DNA of 36,926 nucleotides from Oscillospiraceae bacterium (lineage in GTDB: Bacteria; Bacillota; Clostridia; Oscillospirales; Ruminococcaceae): contig JALFVE010000012.1 of NCBI GenBank assembly GCA_022787085.1, forward strand, positions 1 to 36,926, written 5' to 3'. The notes below the pieces were generated by a model that saw only the letters and a program-made list of their open reading frames with translations, did not search any database and was not told where the DNA came from. The translations under genes and the position numbers were made by a program. Shown piece after piece: positions 23,149 through 33,706 of this stretch (positions within the stretch are counted from its first letter, which is position 1; every line of letters starts with the position of its first letter).

Positions 23149-24315
23149 ATGAGGCTTGTTTACACATCTGAAAATAAAATTTACCGTATTGACGGGGGAA
23201 ACAAGACAGAGATACCCTGCGGTCGGATACTTAAATACAAGGAGACCCTTGAGAGCATCCGCAGAAGGACCGAATGGAAAACTACGGGCACCGGCGCTCA
23301 GTTTACGGGGGCGGCAAGGGCAGGTGTGGGCGAACCTGTGGTTTCTGCCCGCATTACGGGGCTTTGCGAAAACAAGGGTCAGCTCATTTACGGCGTAAGG
23401 CTGGACGAATCCTGCTCGCTGTACAGCCGCAGCTTCGACCGCACAGATGAAAACGAGGGGCTTATCCTTTCGGAAAATGAACTCCATTTCGGTTCCTTTG
23501 ACTGCCTTGACGGGAAGATGGCGGTGAGTCTCGGCTCAAATCCTTCTGAGCTTCACATTGCGGTTATGGAGCCGCCTTCTTCCCACTATGATGAGCTTAC
23601 CGACGGGGACAGCTCCGAGGAAAATCCATATTGGAGCAGATGTCACAGGAGCCGCATTTATTTTTCCATGGCGGGCAACGGTCGGAATGAATACGGCGCT
23701 GTGGCGGCGGTTTCTCCCAGAAGCGGTGCTTATATTGATATTGACAGGGGCGAGATGGAGGAATTTCTCTCCGATCCCAAATCCGATTTTCTTAGAATTA
23801 AGGACGACAAATCCGGGAATATTTTCTACATAAGGCAGCCTTACGGCGGAGAACATGAGAAAGAGGGCTTTAAATTTACCGACATTCTGCTGTTTCCCTA
23901 CAGGGTATTAAAGGGATTTTTCGGGTGGCTCAATTTCGTCTGCACCATGTGGGGCGGCGAATCACTCAAAAGCGGAAGCGATGGGCTTCCCTCCTTTGAC
24001 AAGGCTAAGAGACGCTCGGAACGGGATATTATTATTGACGGGAATATCATCAATGCGGAGCGGCTTGCCAAAGAAGAGGACGATAAGGACAGCAGTTCCC
24101 CTCTTATGCCCTTATCCCGTGTGCTTATCAAGCGGGAGGCTGACGGCAGCGAGGTGGTAATTAAAAAGGGCGTTCTCGATTATGCGCTGTGCTCAGATGG
24201 GAAAATTATCATCTCGGACGGCAGAAGGCTCACCCTTCTTGACGGCGAAAATGAGACGGTCATTACCAAGGCAAGGCTTGCCATGAATATTGTTCCGGAG
24301 GAAAAATCTCAGTGA
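23149..24315 (+). CDS. Protein of unknown function with beta-propeller-like repeats
   Basis: I do not recognise the family. The 388-residue protein lacks a signal peptide. Short beta-strand-turn units recur ([52 protein letters not shown]), which suggests a beta-propeller of the kind seen in TolB-like domains. A hydrophobic stretch at about residue 250-270 ([21 protein letters not shown]) could dip into a membrane. The start follows prmA by 12 bases and the stop overlaps the dusB GTG start by four bases, so it belongs to this operon. No function can be given. Confidence 0.65.
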   Translation: MRLVYTSENKIYRIDGGNKTEIPCGRILKYKETLESIRRRTEWKTTGTGAQFTGAARAGVGEPVVSARITGLCENKGQLIYGVRLDESCSLYSRSFDRTDENEGLILSENELHFGSFDCLDGKMAVSLGSNPSELHIAVMEPPSSHYDELTDGDSSEENPYWSRCHRSRIYFSMAGNGRNEYGAVAAVSPRSGAYIDIDRGEMEEFLSDPKSDFLRIKDDKSGNIFYIRQPYGGEHEKEGFKFTDILLFPYRVLKGFFGWLNFVCTMWGGESLKSGSDGLPSFDKAKRRSERDIIIDGNIINAERLAKEEDDKDSSSPLMPLSRVLIKREADGSEVVIKKGVLDYALCSDGKIIISDGRRLTLLDGENETVITKARLAMNIVPEEKSQ

Positions 24316-25280
24316 AGATAGGTAATGTTCTGATAAAGAAAACCGCTGCGCTGGCTCCTATGGCTTCCGTTGCCGACAGGGCTTACAGGCTCGTCTGCAA
24401 GGAGCATGGGGCGGCTTACATGGTTTCCGAAATGATCTCCGCCAAGGGGCTTTGCTACAGCGACAGAAAGACCGAGGAGCTTTGCACTGTGGACCACAGG
24501 GAACGTCCCTACGCTTTGCAGATCTTCGGGGATGAGGCGGAGTTCTGCGGAAGGGCTGCGGGGATGCTGATGAAATATCGTCCCGATATTCTGGACATCA
24601 ACATGGGCTGCCCTGTTCCCAAAATTGCTGGTAACGGCAGCGGCAGCGCTCTTATGAAGGACCCCGACAGGGCTTACGATATTGTGAGGGCTGTTGTGAA
24701 TAATTGCGATGTTCCCGTTACGGTGAAGATTCGGGCGGGCTGGGACGAAAGCTCCATCAATGCTCCCGAATTTGCAAGGATTTTAGAATCTGCGGGGGCT
24801 ATGGCGGTGACGGTTCACGGCAGGACAAAAAATCAGATGTATCACGGAAAGGCAGATTGGGGTATCATTAAGCGGGTCAAGGAGGCGGTGAGCATTCCCG
24901 TTATCGGAAACGGGGATATTTCATGCGCTAAAGACGCCGAAAAAATGTATCTCGAGACGGGCTGCGATCTTGTGATGGTGGGCAGGGGAAGCTATGGAAA
25001 TCCTTGGATATTTCATGAAATTGAAAGCTATCTTGAATCGGGAATAATCCCTCCTGCCCCCGATATGAACGAGCGTCTGGACACTATGCTCAGGCAGGCG
25101 GAGCTTGCGGTCAGCTTTAAGGGCGAGCGGCTTGCCATGGCGGAGGCAAGGCGGCAATGCGCTTTTTATCTCAGGGGTATGAAGGGCGCTGCGGGGTACA
25201 GGGGACGCTGCGGTCAGCTTTCCTCTCTTGAGGACGTTAAAGCGCTTATTTCCTGCATCAGAAAGGATCTGGGACTATGA
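24312..25280 (+). CDS. dusB: tRNA-dihydrouridine synthase (DusB-like)
   Basis: The enzyme reduces uridines in tRNA to dihydrouridine with FMN and NADPH. The 322-residue protein has [12 protein letters not shown] at the N-terminus, [22 protein letters not shown] with the catalytic cysteine, [23 protein letters not shown] and a [11 protein letters not shown] phosphate-binding loop. Start is GTG at 24312 overlapping the previous stop, with GGAGG upstream. Its own stop overlaps the rimI ATG (ATGA). The chain is translationally coupled. Confidence 0.95.
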   Translation: MKIGNVLIKKTAALAPMASVADRAYRLVCKEHGAAYMVSEMISAKGLCYSDRKTEELCTVDHRERPYALQIFGDEAEFCGRAAGMLMKYRPDILDINMGCPVPKIAGNGSGSALMKDPDRAYDIVRAVVNNCDVPVTVKIRAGWDESSINAPEFARILESAGAMAVTVHGRTKNQMYHGKADWGIIKRVKEAVSIPVIGNGDISCAKDAEKMYLETGCDLVMVGRGSYGNPWIFHEIESYLESGIIPPAPDMNERLDTMLRQAELAVSFKGERLAMAEARRQCAFYLRGMKGAAGYRGRCGQLSSLEDVKALISCIRKDLGL

Positions 25281-25708
25281 TAATCCCTGCGGAGCGTTTG
25301 CATATCCCTGAGATCGCAAAGCTTGAAATTGAGGCTTTTTCGGACCCTTGGTCGGAGAGATCTCTTGAGGCGGCGCTTGATGATGAGATGAACATTTTCC
25401 TTGCGGATTTTTCCGATGGTGCTGTGAGGGGATATATTATCGGTTCTTGTGACGGTTTTTCGGGATATATCGAGAGAATTGCGGTGAGTTCCGAGTTCAG
25501 AAAAATGGGTATCGGGACGGCGCTGCTTACCGAATTTCAAAAGGCTCTTTCGGATAATTCAGAGAGCATTTCTCTTGAGGTGAGGGCTTCTAATCTCCCT
25601 GCTATAGCGCTTTACGGCTCCTTCGGCTTTGAAAGGGCGGGGGTCAGGCGGGGATTGTACTGCTCTCCCAAAGAGGACGGTATTGTTATGATAAAAAAAA
25701 TAAGGTGA
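25277..25708 (+). CDS. rimI: Ribosomal-protein-alanine N-acetyltransferase
   Basis: The 143-residue GNAT protein transfers acetyl from acetyl-CoA to the N-terminus of ribosomal protein S18 in the standard case. The acetyl-CoA loop is seen in [15 protein letters not shown] and the end in [18 protein letters not shown], characteristic of RimI. The position immediately before tsaD (4 bases) matches the widespread rimI-tsaD pair; the usual tsaB upstream is not here. Substrate is inferred from the family. Confidence 0.9.
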   Translation: MIIPAERLHIPEIAKLEIEAFSDPWSERSLEAALDDEMNIFLADFSDGAVRGYIIGSCDGFSGYIERIAVSSEFRKMGIGTALLTEFQKALSDNSESISLEVRASNLPAIALYGSFGFERAGVRRGLYCSPKEDGIVMIKKIR

Positions 25709-25712
25709 TATT

Positions 25713-26729
25713 ATGAGCGTTAAAATTCTTGGAATTGAATCCTCCTGCGATGAGACGGCGGCTTCGGTCTCCCTTGACGGACGGACTATTCTTTCTAATA
25801 TCGTTGCTTCTCAGGTGGAGGAGCACAAGAAATTCGGCGGCGTTGTTCCCGAGATCGCTTCAAGGAGACATTCGGAAAATATCCTTGCGGTGGTCAGGGA
25901 GGCTCTTGATAAGGCGGACTGCAGTTTATCGGACATTGACGGTATTGCGGTCACTTATGCGCCCGGGCTTATAGGCGCTTTGCTTGTGGGTACCAGCTTT
26001 GCCAAGGGGCTTGCTATGGCGGCAGGGAAGCCTCTTATTCCCGTTCATCACATTGCGGGGCATATTGCTTCAAATTACATTGCTCACCCCGAGCTTGAGC
26101 CCCCTTATCTCTGCCTTGTGGCAAGCGGCGGTCATTCTCAGATAACAGAGGTTCTGAGCTACACGAAATTCAGGGTCATCGGCAGGACGAGAGATGATGC
26201 TGCGGGGGAGGCTTTTGACAAGTGCGCAAGGGTGCTGGGTTATCCTTATCCCGGGGGCGTTCACATTGACAGGGCGGCGGGGAAGGGCGACCCCGACAAA
26301 TACAAGCTGCCTATCCCCAAGGTGACGGGAAGCGAGTTCGATTTTTCCTTCAGCGGGCTGAAAACTGCGGTTATAAATCTTGCTCACAACGCTGAACAGA
26401 AGGGCGAGGTGCTTGACAGCGACAGTCTGGCAGCTTGCTTTCAGAAAACCGCTTCGGAAATGCTTGTGAGCCGCACTGTTGCGGCGGCAAAGGCGCTTGG
26501 CTACAAGACTGTTGCGGTGGCGGGCGGCGTTTCCGCCAATTCGGGTGTGAGGGAGCTTATGCTTCACGAATGCGGCAAGAGAGGTATCAAGGTTTTTCTG
26601 CCTCCTCTCGAGCTTTGCGGCGATAATGGCGCAATGATAGCCTGTCAGGGATATTACGATTTTCTTGAGGGAAAAAGGGCGGACGAGAGCCTTAATGCGG
26701 TGGCTACCCTCAGTCTTGAGGATATCTGA
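25713..26729 (+). CDS. tsaD: tRNA N6-threonylcarbamoyladenosine transferase
   Basis: TsaD transfers the threonylcarbamoyl group to adenosine 37 of ANN-decoding tRNAs, in a complex with TsaB and TsaE. The 338-residue protein starts with LGIESSCDETAASV, has the metal-binding HHIAGHIASNY (HxxxH), GRTRDDAAGEAFDKCAR and VAGGVSANSGVRE in the ASKHA fold. All diagnostic positions I can check are intact and the length is typical. No tsaB or tsaE lies in the window, so they must be elsewhere. Confidence 0.97.
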   Translation: MSVKILGIESSCDETAASVSLDGRTILSNIVASQVEEHKKFGGVVPEIASRRHSENILAVVREALDKADCSLSDIDGIAVTYAPGLIGALLVGTSFAKGLAMAAGKPLIPVHHIAGHIASNYIAHPELEPPYLCLVASGGHSQITEVLSYTKFRVIGRTRDDAAGEAFDKCARVLGYPYPGGVHIDRAAGKGDPDKYKLPIPKVTGSEFDFSFSGLKTAVINLAHNAEQKGEVLDSDSLAACFQKTASEMLVSRTVAAAKALGYKTVAVAGGVSANSGVRELMLHECGKRGIKVFLPPLELCGDNGAMIACQGYYDFLEGKRADESLNAVATLSLEDI

Positions 26730-26752
26730 TAATATTTACGGGAGCGGTGGAT

Positions 26753-27553
26753 ATGGATATTCGGGAGCTTGAAAATGCTTTGGACACCCTCAGGGAGGAC
26801 GAGCTTGAACGTGCTCTAAATGAGAAAAAGGAAGAGCTGAAAAATGCATCCCCGAAAGCGGAGGACGTTCGGAAAAGCTCTGCTAAGGGTCACAGGGGAC
26901 GTGTCAAGGAACGGTTTCTGAAATCGGGTCTTGAGGGCTTTGCGCCTCATGAGATACTGGAGCTGTTGCTTTTTTATACCATTCCTCAGAGGGACACGAA
27001 GCAGACTGCTCATGAGCTTATCCGAAGATTCGGAAGCGTTGCGGGGGTTTTTAATGCGGATTTTTCAGCTCTCACTGAGGTCAAGGGCATTACCGAGAAC
27101 ACGGCGGTGCTTTTCAGGCTTATCCCTAAGCTTGTGGGGGTGTATTACGAGGAACAGAGCAAGGGCGTTTCCGTTACCACTACCTCTCAGCTTTCCGAGC
27201 TTTTTAAGCCCTATTTCGTGGGCTCGGGTTCGGAGAAATTCATGCTCGCCTGCTTTGACGGCGACCTGAGACCTCTTTCCGTTTCCGAGATAAGCAGGGG
27301 TTCATCTGCATATACCTCGGTGGAGCTGAGAAAAATAATGAGTGCTGCAATTGACAGCAATTGCTCCATGGCGGCGCTGGCTCATAATCACCCCGGCGGC
27401 GAGCCCAAGCCCTCCGATGAGGATATTGCTGTTACAAGGCGGATAAATGAGCTGCTGCGGGCTATTGATATCCGTCTGATGGATCACATTGTAGTGGGCG
27501 GCTCAAAGTGCTATTCCATGCGAGACGGCGGGGATCTGGGGATTTTTGACTGA
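26753..27553 (+). CDS. radC: RadC-family JAB1/MPN-domain protein
   Basis: The 266-residue protein ends in a RadC domain with the JAMM zinc motif, [14 protein letters not shown] (His211 onward), plus a helix-hairpin-helix-like region around [20 protein letters not shown]. RadC was named for DNA repair, but that role is disputed. The N-terminal about 45 residues are charged and extend beyond the usual family start. I chose the ATG at 26753 because GGGAG lies eight bases upstream; a GTG two codons earlier overlaps less well. It is followed by uvrA after 18 bases. Confidence 0.9.
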   Translation: MDIRELENALDTLREDELERALNEKKEELKNASPKAEDVRKSSAKGHRGRVKERFLKSGLEGFAPHEILELLLFYTIPQRDTKQTAHELIRRFGSVAGVFNADFSALTEVKGITENTAVLFRLIPKLVGVYYEEQSKGVSVTTTSQLSELFKPYFVGSGSEKFMLACFDGDLRPLSVSEISRGSSAYTSVELRKIMSAAIDSNCSMAALAHNHPGGEPKPSDEDIAVTRRINELLRAIDIRLMDHIVVGGSKCYSMRDGGDLGIFD

Positions 27554-27571
27554 TAAGAAAGGATTTTTAAT

Positions 27572-30403
27572 ATGCCTATTGATAAAATCGTTATTAAGGG
27601 TGCGAGAGAGCATAACTTGAAAAATATCGACCTTGAGCTTCCCCGTGACAAGCTTATCGTTATGACGGGACTTTCGGGCTCGGGCAAGTCCTCTCTTGCC
27701 TTTGACACCATTTATGCGGACGGTCAGAGAAGGTATGTGGAGAGCCTTTCTTCATATGCCAGAATGTTCCTCGGGCAGATGGACAAGCCTGATGTGGATT
27801 CAATTGAGGGGCTTTCTCCCGCTATTTCCATCGATCAGAAAACTACCTCAAAAAATCCCCGCTCCACTGTGGGTACGGTTACAGAAATTTATGATTATTT
27901 CCGTCTGCTTTATGCGAGGATAGGTATTCCCCACTGCCCTGTCTGCGGCAGAGAGATAAAACAGCAGTCGGTAGATCAGATCATTGACAAGATTTCCTCT
28001 CTTCCCCAGGGAACGAAAATTCAGATACTTGCTCCAGTTGTCAAGGGGCGCAAGGGCGAACACGTCAAGGAGCTTGAACAGGCGAAAAAATCGGGATATG
28101 TCCGTGTTCGCATTGACGGCATCGTTTATGACCTTTCCGAGGAGATCAAGCTTGAGAAAAACAAGAAGCACACCATTGAGATAGTTGTGGACAGGCTTGT
28201 GGTGAAGCCCGAAATGGGCGGAAGGCTTTCCGACAGCATTGAGACGGCTTCGGGCATTTCGGGAGGCACTGTAGTTTGTGATGTTATCGGCGGCGAGGAG
28301 CTTTTATTTTCACAGAATTACGCTTGTCCCGAGCATGGGGTTTCAATGGAGGAGCTTTCTCCCCGAATGTTTTCATTCAACAACCCTTACGGTGCCTGCC
28401 CAAAATGCACGGGTCTTGGAGTTTTCAGGAAAATTGACCCTTCCCTTATTATCCCCAATCCCGAGCTTTCCATTAAGGAGGGCGCAATTAAGGCAAGCGG
28501 CTGGGGGACTACCGATGACGGCTCTATTGCTATGATGTATTTCAAGGGCATTGCAAAAAAGTACGGTCATTCGGTGGAGGAGCCTTTGTCAAGCTGGTGC
28601 GATGATGCGGTGAACGCTTTGCTTTTCGGAACGGGTGATGAGAAGCTGGAGCTTCACAGGGCTACAGATTACGGCGGGGGCGTTTATTATCAGCCCTTTG
28701 AGGGAATTGTGAACAACCTTGAGAGACGCTACAGGGACAGCAATTCCGAATGGAGCAAGGCTGACATTGAACAGTATATGTCTGAGGAGCTTTGCCCCGA
28801 ATGTCACGGAAAAAGGCTGAAAAAGGAGATCCTCGGAGTTACTGTGGGCGATAAGAGCATTGCTGATGTGACGGAGCTTTCGGTTTCATCCTGCTATGAT
28901 TTTTTTGAGAATTTACAGCTTTCCGAGAGGGAGAATTTTATCGGCGAGAGAATTGTCAAGGAGATCAACAGCCGTCTCGGTTTCCTCAAAAGCGTGGGAC
29001 TTGAGTATCTTACTCTTTCCCGCTCCGCAGGCACTCTTTCGGGAGGCGAATCCCAGAGAATAAGGCTTGCTACTCAGATCGGCTCTTCTCTTGTGGGTGT
29101 GCTTTATATTCTTGATGAGCCTTCCATCGGGCTTCATCAGAGGGACAATGACAAGCTTATTTCTACTCTCAAGAGACTCAGAGATCTTGGAAATACTCTC
29201 ATTGTTGTTGAACATGACGAGGACACCATGAGGGCGGCAGATCACATTGTTGATGTGGGCCCTTATGCGGGTATTCACGGCGGCGAGATCATCTGCTCGG
29301 GCACGGTGGAGGACATTATGAACTGCGAGCGCTCCATTACGGGTGCGTATCTCAGCGGAAGACGGAAAATTCCCGTTCCCGAGGTCAGGAGACAGGGAAA
29401 TGGCAAATTTCTGACGGTTAAGGGTGCTATGGAAAATAATCTCAAGGGGGTGAATGTTTCCATTCCTCTCGGCACCTTCACCTGCGTTACGGGTGTGAGC
29501 GGTTCGGGCAAGTCTTCTCTCGTTAATCAGATCCTTTACAAGTATCTTGCGGCGAAGCTCAATCGTGCAAGGACGAGAGCGGGGGCATTTGAATCCATTG
29601 AGGGCGTAGAGGAGCTGGACAAGGTCATTGCTATCGACCAGTCGCCCATCGGCAGGACGCCTCGCTCCAATCCTGCCACTTATTCGGGGGTTTTCAATGA
29701 CATCAGAGAGCTTTTTGCGGAGACTAATGACGCTAAGACAAGAGGCTACAATGCGGGCAGATTCTCTTTCAATGTCAAGGGCGGACGGTGCGAATCCTGC
29801 GAGGGTGACGGCATCATTAAAATCGAGATGCATTTCCTTCCCGATGTTTACGTTCCCTGCGAGGTTTGCAAGGGCAAACGCTACAACAGGGAGACTCTTG
29901 AGGTTAAATACAAGGGCAAAAATATTTATGATGTTCTGGAAATGACCGTTGACGAGGGCGTTGAGTTCTTCTCTAATCATCAGAAGATTTACCGAAAGCT
30001 ACTTACATTGCAGGAGGTGGGTCTTGGCTACATCAAGATCGGTCAGCCTGCGACTACTCTTTCGGGAGGTGAGGCGCAGAGAGTAAAGCTGGCGGCGGAG
30101 CTTGCAAGACGTTCTACGGGAAGGACTATTTACATTCTTGATGAGCCTACTACGGGTCTGCACACTGCGGACGTTCACAAGCTTCTCGAGGTTCTTCAGC
30201 GATTGGCGGATTCGGGCAACACTGTGCTTGTTATCGAGCATAATCTTGATGTTATCAAGACGGCGGATCATATTATTGATCTGGGTCCCGAGGGGGGAGA
30301 CAAGGGCGGCACCCTCGTTTGCTGCGGCACTCCCGAGGATATTGCTGCCTGCAATGAAAGCTACACGGGCAGATATTTAAAGCCGCTTCTGGGAAAGGAC
30401 TGA
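27572..30403 (+). CDS. uvrA: UvrABC excision nuclease subunit A
   Basis: UvrA recognises DNA damage and loads UvrB in nucleotide excision repair. The 943-residue length is standard. P-loop one is GLSGSGKSS (33-41) and P-loop two is GVSGSGKSS near 640; the two ABC signatures are seen as [15 protein letters not shown] and [15 protein letters not shown]. The zinc-binding Cys pairs [16 protein letters not shown] and CESCEGDG ... CEVCKGKRY are all intact. It lies four bases before ung. uvrB and uvrC are not here. I see no LexA box in front of the operon, so its expression may be constitutive. Confidence 0.98.
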   Translation: MPIDKIVIKGAREHNLKNIDLELPRDKLIVMTGLSGSGKSSLAFDTIYADGQRRYVESLSSYARMFLGQMDKPDVDSIEGLSPAISIDQKTTSKNPRSTVGTVTEIYDYFRLLYARIGIPHCPVCGREIKQQSVDQIIDKISSLPQGTKIQILAPVVKGRKGEHVKELEQAKKSGYVRVRIDGIVYDLSEEIKLEKNKKHTIEIVVDRLVVKPEMGGRLSDSIETASGISGGTVVCDVIGGEELLFSQNYACPEHGVSMEELSPRMFSFNNPYGACPKCTGLGVFRKIDPSLIIPNPELSIKEGAIKASGWGTTDDGSIAMMYFKGIAKKYGHSVEEPLSSWCDDAVNALLFGTGDEKLELHRATDYGGGVYYQPFEGIVNNLERRYRDSNSEWSKADIEQYMSEELCPECHGKRLKKEILGVTVGDKSIADVTELSVSSCYDFFENLQLSERENFIGERIVKEINSRLGFLKSVGLEYLTLSRSAGTLSGGESQRIRLATQIGSSLVGVLYILDEPSIGLHQRDNDKLISTLKRLRDLGNTLIVVEHDEDTMRAADHIVDVGPYAGIHGGEIICSGTVEDIMNCERSITGAYLSGRRKIPVPEVRRQGNGKFLTVKGAMENNLKGVNVSIPLGTFTCVTGVSGSGKSSLVNQILYKYLAAKLNRARTRAGAFESIEGVEELDKVIAIDQSPIGRTPRSNPATYSGVFNDIRELFAETNDAKTRGYNAGRFSFNVKGGRCESCEGDGIIKIEMHFLPDVYVPCEVCKGKRYNRETLEVKYKGKNIYDVLEMTVDEGVEFFSNHQKIYRKLLTLQEVGLGYIKIGQPATTLSGGEAQRVKLAAELARRSTGRTIYILDEPTTGLHTADVHKLLEVLQRLADSGNTVLVIEHNLDVIKTADHIIDLGPEGGDKGGTLVCCGTPEDIAACNESYTGRYLKPLLGKD

Positions 30404-30407
30404 TCTT

Positions 30408-31076
30408 ATGGTTAATTTCGGAAACGAATGGGACGAGATAATGGCGGGGGAATTTGAGCTGCCATATTACAAGGAGCTTAGAGAATTTCTCAAGCAGGAA
30501 TATTTTACGAGGGAAATTTATCCCGATATGAACAATATTTTCAACGCCATGAAGCACACATCTTACAACAATGTGAAGGCGGTCATTTTAGGACAGGACC
30601 CTTACCATGAACCGGGACAGGCTCACGGGCTTTGCTTTTCCGTTCAGAAGGGCTGTCCCATTCCGCCCTCCTTACAGAATATTTACAAGGAAATTTATTC
30701 CGATCTGGGCATTCCTCCCGCATCTCACGGAGAGCTTTACAAGTGGGCGGACAGCGGTGTTTTAATGCTCAACACCGTTCTTACCGTTAGACGTGGGCAG
30801 GCTAATTCCCACAAGGGCAAGGGCTGGGAGATCTTTACCGATCATGTTATCGGGAAGCTGAATGAGCGGGAAAAGCCCATCGTTTTTCTGCTGTGGGGCG
30901 CTAATGCAAAAGCTAAGCGGGCGCTTATCACTAACCCCTATCATCTTGTACTTACGGCGGCGCACCCCTCGCCTTTATCCGCTTACAACGGTTTTTTCGG
31001 GTGCAGGCATTTTTCTAAATGCAATGATTTTCTTTCGTCGCATGGCATAGAGCCTGTGGACTGGAGGATTGAATGA
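30408..31076 (+). CDS. ung: Uracil-DNA glycosylase
   Basis: Ung removes uracil from DNA. The 222-residue protein holds the water-activating motif GQDPYHEPGQAHGLCFSV, the uracil-binding region PIPPSLQNIYKE, LLWGANAK, and the DNA-intercalating HPSPLSA. All family-1 catalytic features are present. It starts four bases after uvrA and ends the operon, with a weak hairpin and T run following. Confidence 0.97.
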   Translation: MVNFGNEWDEIMAGEFELPYYKELREFLKQEYFTREIYPDMNNIFNAMKHTSYNNVKAVILGQDPYHEPGQAHGLCFSVQKGCPIPPSLQNIYKEIYSDLGIPPASHGELYKWADSGVLMLNTVLTVRRGQANSHKGKGWEIFTDHVIGKLNEREKPIVFLLWGANAKAKRALITNPYHLVLTAAHPSPLSAYNGFFGCRHFSKCNDFLSSHGIEPVDWRIE

Positions 31077-31085
31077 TTTGTACAT

Positions 31086-31108
31086 ATCAGAATTCAGCTG
31101 ATTTTTTT
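31086..31108 (+). terminator. Weak terminator after ung
   Basis: A short stem ATCAG (31086-31090) / CTGAT (31098-31102) is followed by six more T. The stem has only five pairs, so termination may be incomplete. Confidence 0.45.
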
Positions 31109-31155
31109 GGTGTATTTGCCTGATAAATCGGAAATTGTTTTAATGGGGTTTTGCT

Positions 31156-31605
31156 ATGGAAATTAAAAAAGCGGAGATCAAAGACTTGAATATTGTTGTT
31201 AAGCTGAAAATGGATATGTTTACAGAAGTAGGTTCAATAGCTTTGTTACAGGATAACGCTGAAGAACAGATTTATGAAAAATACAAAGAATTATATCAAG
31301 AAGAAAAAGGCTGTCATTTTCTGGTGTATGAAAATGATAGTGTTATTGCGTGCGGCGGTGCAGTAATTAAGGAAGACGTCCCGTTTTGTTTCTTTAAAAC
31401 TCCAATGTATGGATATATTATTGATGTTTATTGTATTCCTGAAAAAAGGAGAAACGGTTATTCTTCAATAATAATGGAAGAACTGCTAAAATGGCTGCAA
31501 AGCAAAGGTGTTCATACCATAAAACTAAAACCATCAGCGGCAGGCAGGCATTTGTATGAAAAGTTTGGGTTTTGTGATTCCGGTGAAATGGAATTATGGA
31601 TTTAA
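31156..31605 (+). CDS. GNAT-family acetyltransferase, AT-rich
   Basis: The 149-residue protein has a GNAT acetyl-CoA-binding pattern, VYCIPEKRRNGYSSIIMEEL and then HLYEKFGFCDSGEMELWI at the C-terminus. The substrate is unknown; an amino-group or antibiotic-type target is possible. The coding sequence is visibly richer in A and T than all neighbours, with codons such as ATA, TTA and AAA, and it has poor ribosome-binding-site quality (GGGG nine bases upstream). It stands alone between the ung operon and the ABC-F operon, consistent with recent acquisition. Confidence 0.85.
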   Translation: MEIKKAEIKDLNIVVKLKMDMFTEVGSIALLQDNAEEQIYEKYKELYQEEKGCHFLVYENDSVIACGGAVIKEDVPFCFFKTPMYGYIIDVYCIPEKRRNGYSSIIMEELLKWLQSKGVHTIKLKPSAAGRHLYEKFGFCDSGEMELWI

Positions 31606-31680
31606 TGTTTAATTTGCCATCAGATCGATTTCCTTTTTGAAGAGCTGAAACTTTCCTGCATTTTTTTTCCTCTCCCGCAG

Positions 31681-31709
31681 TTGAAATTATCCGCAGGATA
31701 TGGTATAAT
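31681..31709 (+). promoter_or_regulatory. Promoter of the ABC-F unit
   Basis: -35 TTGAAA (31681-31686), 17-base spacer, -10 TATAAT (31704-31709) with a TGG extension. The leader is about 35 bases and contains GGGAG before the ATG. The stretch from 31606 to 31680 has no other element I can identify. Confidence 0.85.
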
Positions 31710-31750
31710 ATATCTTACATAAAGACTTTTATATCGGGAGAATCGGGACA

Positions 31751-33706
31751 ATGATACTTTCAATGGAAAATATCTCCAAAATATATAATGGCAAAACTAT
31801 TCTCGACAATGTGAGCCTTACTATTGAGGACAATGACAGGATAGGTCTTGTGGGAATTAACGGCTGCGGAAAATCAACGCTGCTTAAAATCATCACGGGC
31901 AGGGAGGAATATGAGTCTCAGCCCGAGCCGAATGTGCCGCATTTAGCTTTAACAAGAGGCTCTACGGTGGGCTTTCTGGAGCAGAATTCGGGGCTTGACC
32001 GCTCCTCTAAGGTGATGGAGGAGATGATGTCGGTCTTTTCGGAGCTTTTATCCGTTCAGGAGGAAATGAGACGGCTTGAGGAGGAAATGGCTCGTCCCGA
32101 GGTTCATGAAAACGAGCAGCATTTTAAGGAGATTAGCGCCGAATACGACCGAAAGACGGCTTTCTTTGAGGCTAACGAGGGGTATCTTATTTCCGTTAAA
32201 ATTAAGACTGTTTTAAACGGTATGGGCTTTCCTCCCGAGACCTATGACAGGGTCATTTCCACGCTTTCGGGCGGCGAAAAGACCCGTCTTGCCATGGCTA
32301 AGCTGCTGCTTGAAAATCCTGCGCTGCTTATTCTTGACGAGCCTACAAACCATCTGGATTTTGACACTATTATGTGGCTGGAGGATTATCTTGCGGGGTA
32401 CAAAGGTGCGCTGCTTATCGTATCTCACGACAGATATTTCCTTGACAAGCTATGCACCTCCATCTGCGAGATCGAGCGGACAAGGCTTCGCAGGTGGAAG
32501 GGGAATTACACGAAATTTACCGAGCTGAAGGCTGCCGATATTGAACGCAGAATGAAGGAATATGAGGCGCAGCAGGCGGAAATTGCCAAGCTGCAGGATT
32601 TCGTTGACAGGAACATTGTCCGTGCCACTACCTCCGCTATGGCTAAGAGTCGTGTTAAAAAGCTTGAGGCTATGGAAATTCTCGAAAAGCCCGTTACCTA
32701 TGAGAAAAAGGCGAAGATCCGCTTTGAATTTGATTACGAGCCGCCTCAGGAGGTCCTTTGGGTCAAGAATATTGACATTACGGCGGGGGACAAGCTTCTT
32801 GCGGAGAATATTTCCTTTACCGTCCGCAGGGGCGACAAGATCGGCATTGTGGGTCCCAACGGAATCGGAAAATCTACCTTGCTGAAAATTATCCAGAAAA
32901 AGCTCCGTTCACCTAAGGGGACGGTTGAATGGAACAAGAATATTAAAATTTCCTATTTCGATCAGGAAAATTCTCAGCTGGATTTTCACAAGTCTGTTAT
33001 TGACGAGGTCCACGACCGCCGAAGAGGTATGACCGACGAACAGGTGAGAAGTCTGCTGGGGCTTGTGAAGCTTACGGGCGAGAATGTCTTTAAGCAGGTG
33101 GGCGTTATAAGCGGCGGCGAGAGAGCTAAGCTCTGTTTTGCCATTATGATGCTTGAGAGAGGAAATGTTCTTATCCTTGACGAGCCCACGAACCATCTGG
33201 ATATTGACGCCAAGGAGGTCCTTGAGGAGGCTTTGGCGGAATATGAGGGCACGGTCATTCTTGTTTCACATGACAGGTATCTGCTGAGCCGCATTTGTGA
33301 CAGGATATTTGAGATCACTCCCGGCGAGCTTCACGAATTTAACGGCGGCTTTGAGGAATATCTTTCCGACAAGCGGGCGAGAGCTGCGGCAGAACAGGAG
33401 GCTATTGCCGAGCAGAAGCAGCAGAAGGCTAAAGAAGAGGCTGAGAAGAAAAATGCGGCGGCGTACCGCTCTAAGGAGCAGCGTGCAAAGGACGCTAAGC
33501 GCAGAAGCCGCATTAAAGAGCTTGAAAAGCTTATCGGGGAGCTGGAGGCACAGATGGCGGCTGTTCAGCTGGAGATGACCTCTCCCGAGGCGGCGGCGGA
33601 TTACGTTCTGATGAACGAGAAGTGCGCTGAGTTTGAAAGACTCAAGCAGCTGTCCTCCGATTATACCGACGAGTGGCTTCTGCTTTGCGAGGAGGACGAG
33701 GAATAA
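31751..33706 (+). CDS. ABC-F family ATPase (duplicated ATP-binding cassettes, no membrane domain)
   Basis: ABC-F proteins act on the ribosome, relieving stalls or, in some cases, dislodging antibiotics. The 651-residue protein has two cassettes: Walker A GINGCGKST (35-43) and GPNGIGKST near 366; Walker B LLILDEPTNHLD and VLILDEPTNHLD; signatures LSGGEKTRLAM and ISGGERAKLCF. A linker rich in charged residues separates them and the C-terminal tail (about 560-651) is a coiled coil, as in Uup and YdiF. Whether it provides resistance cannot be told. The stop overlaps the next ATG (TAATG). Confidence 0.94.
   Translation: MILSMENISKIYNGKTILDNVSLTIEDNDRIGLVGINGCGKSTLLKIITGREEYESQPEPNVPHLALTRGSTVGFLEQNSGLDRSSKVMEEMMSVFSELLSVQEEMRRLEEEMARPEVHENEQHFKEISAEYDRKTAFFEANEGYLISVKIKTVLNGMGFPPETYDRVISTLSGGEKTRLAMAKLLLENPALLILDEPTNHLDFDTIMWLEDYLAGYKGALLIVSHDRYFLDKLCTSICEIERTRLRRWKGNYTKFTELKAADIERRMKEYEAQQAEIAKLQDFVDRNIVRATTSAMAKSRVKKLEAMEILEKPVTYEKKAKIRFEFDYEPPQEVLWVKNIDITAGDKLLAENISFTVRRGDKIGIVGPNGIGKSTLLKIIQKKLRSPKGTVEWNKNIKISYFDQENSQLDFHKSVIDEVHDRRRGMTDEQVRSLLGLVKLTGENVFKQVGVISGGERAKLCFAIMMLERGNVLILDEPTNHLDIDAKEVLEEALAEYEGTVILVSHDRYLLSRICDRIFEITPGELHEFNGGFEEYLSDKRARAAAEQEAIAEQKQQKAKEEAEKKNAAAYRSKEQRAKDAKRRSRIKELEKLIGELEAQMAAVQLEMTSPEAAADYVLMNEKCAEFERLKQLSSDYTDEWLLLCEEDEE

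Noticed and set aside
28913-29980. Open frame of 355 codons on the minus strand
   Set aside because: It is entirely opposite uvrA, whose motifs are intact, so the frame is a by-product of codon use.
31116-31144. Promoter TTGCCT-17-TTTAAT before the AT-rich acetyltransferase
   Set aside because: Both boxes are weak and the start of transcription would fall only a few bases before the ATG, downstream of the ribosome binding site.
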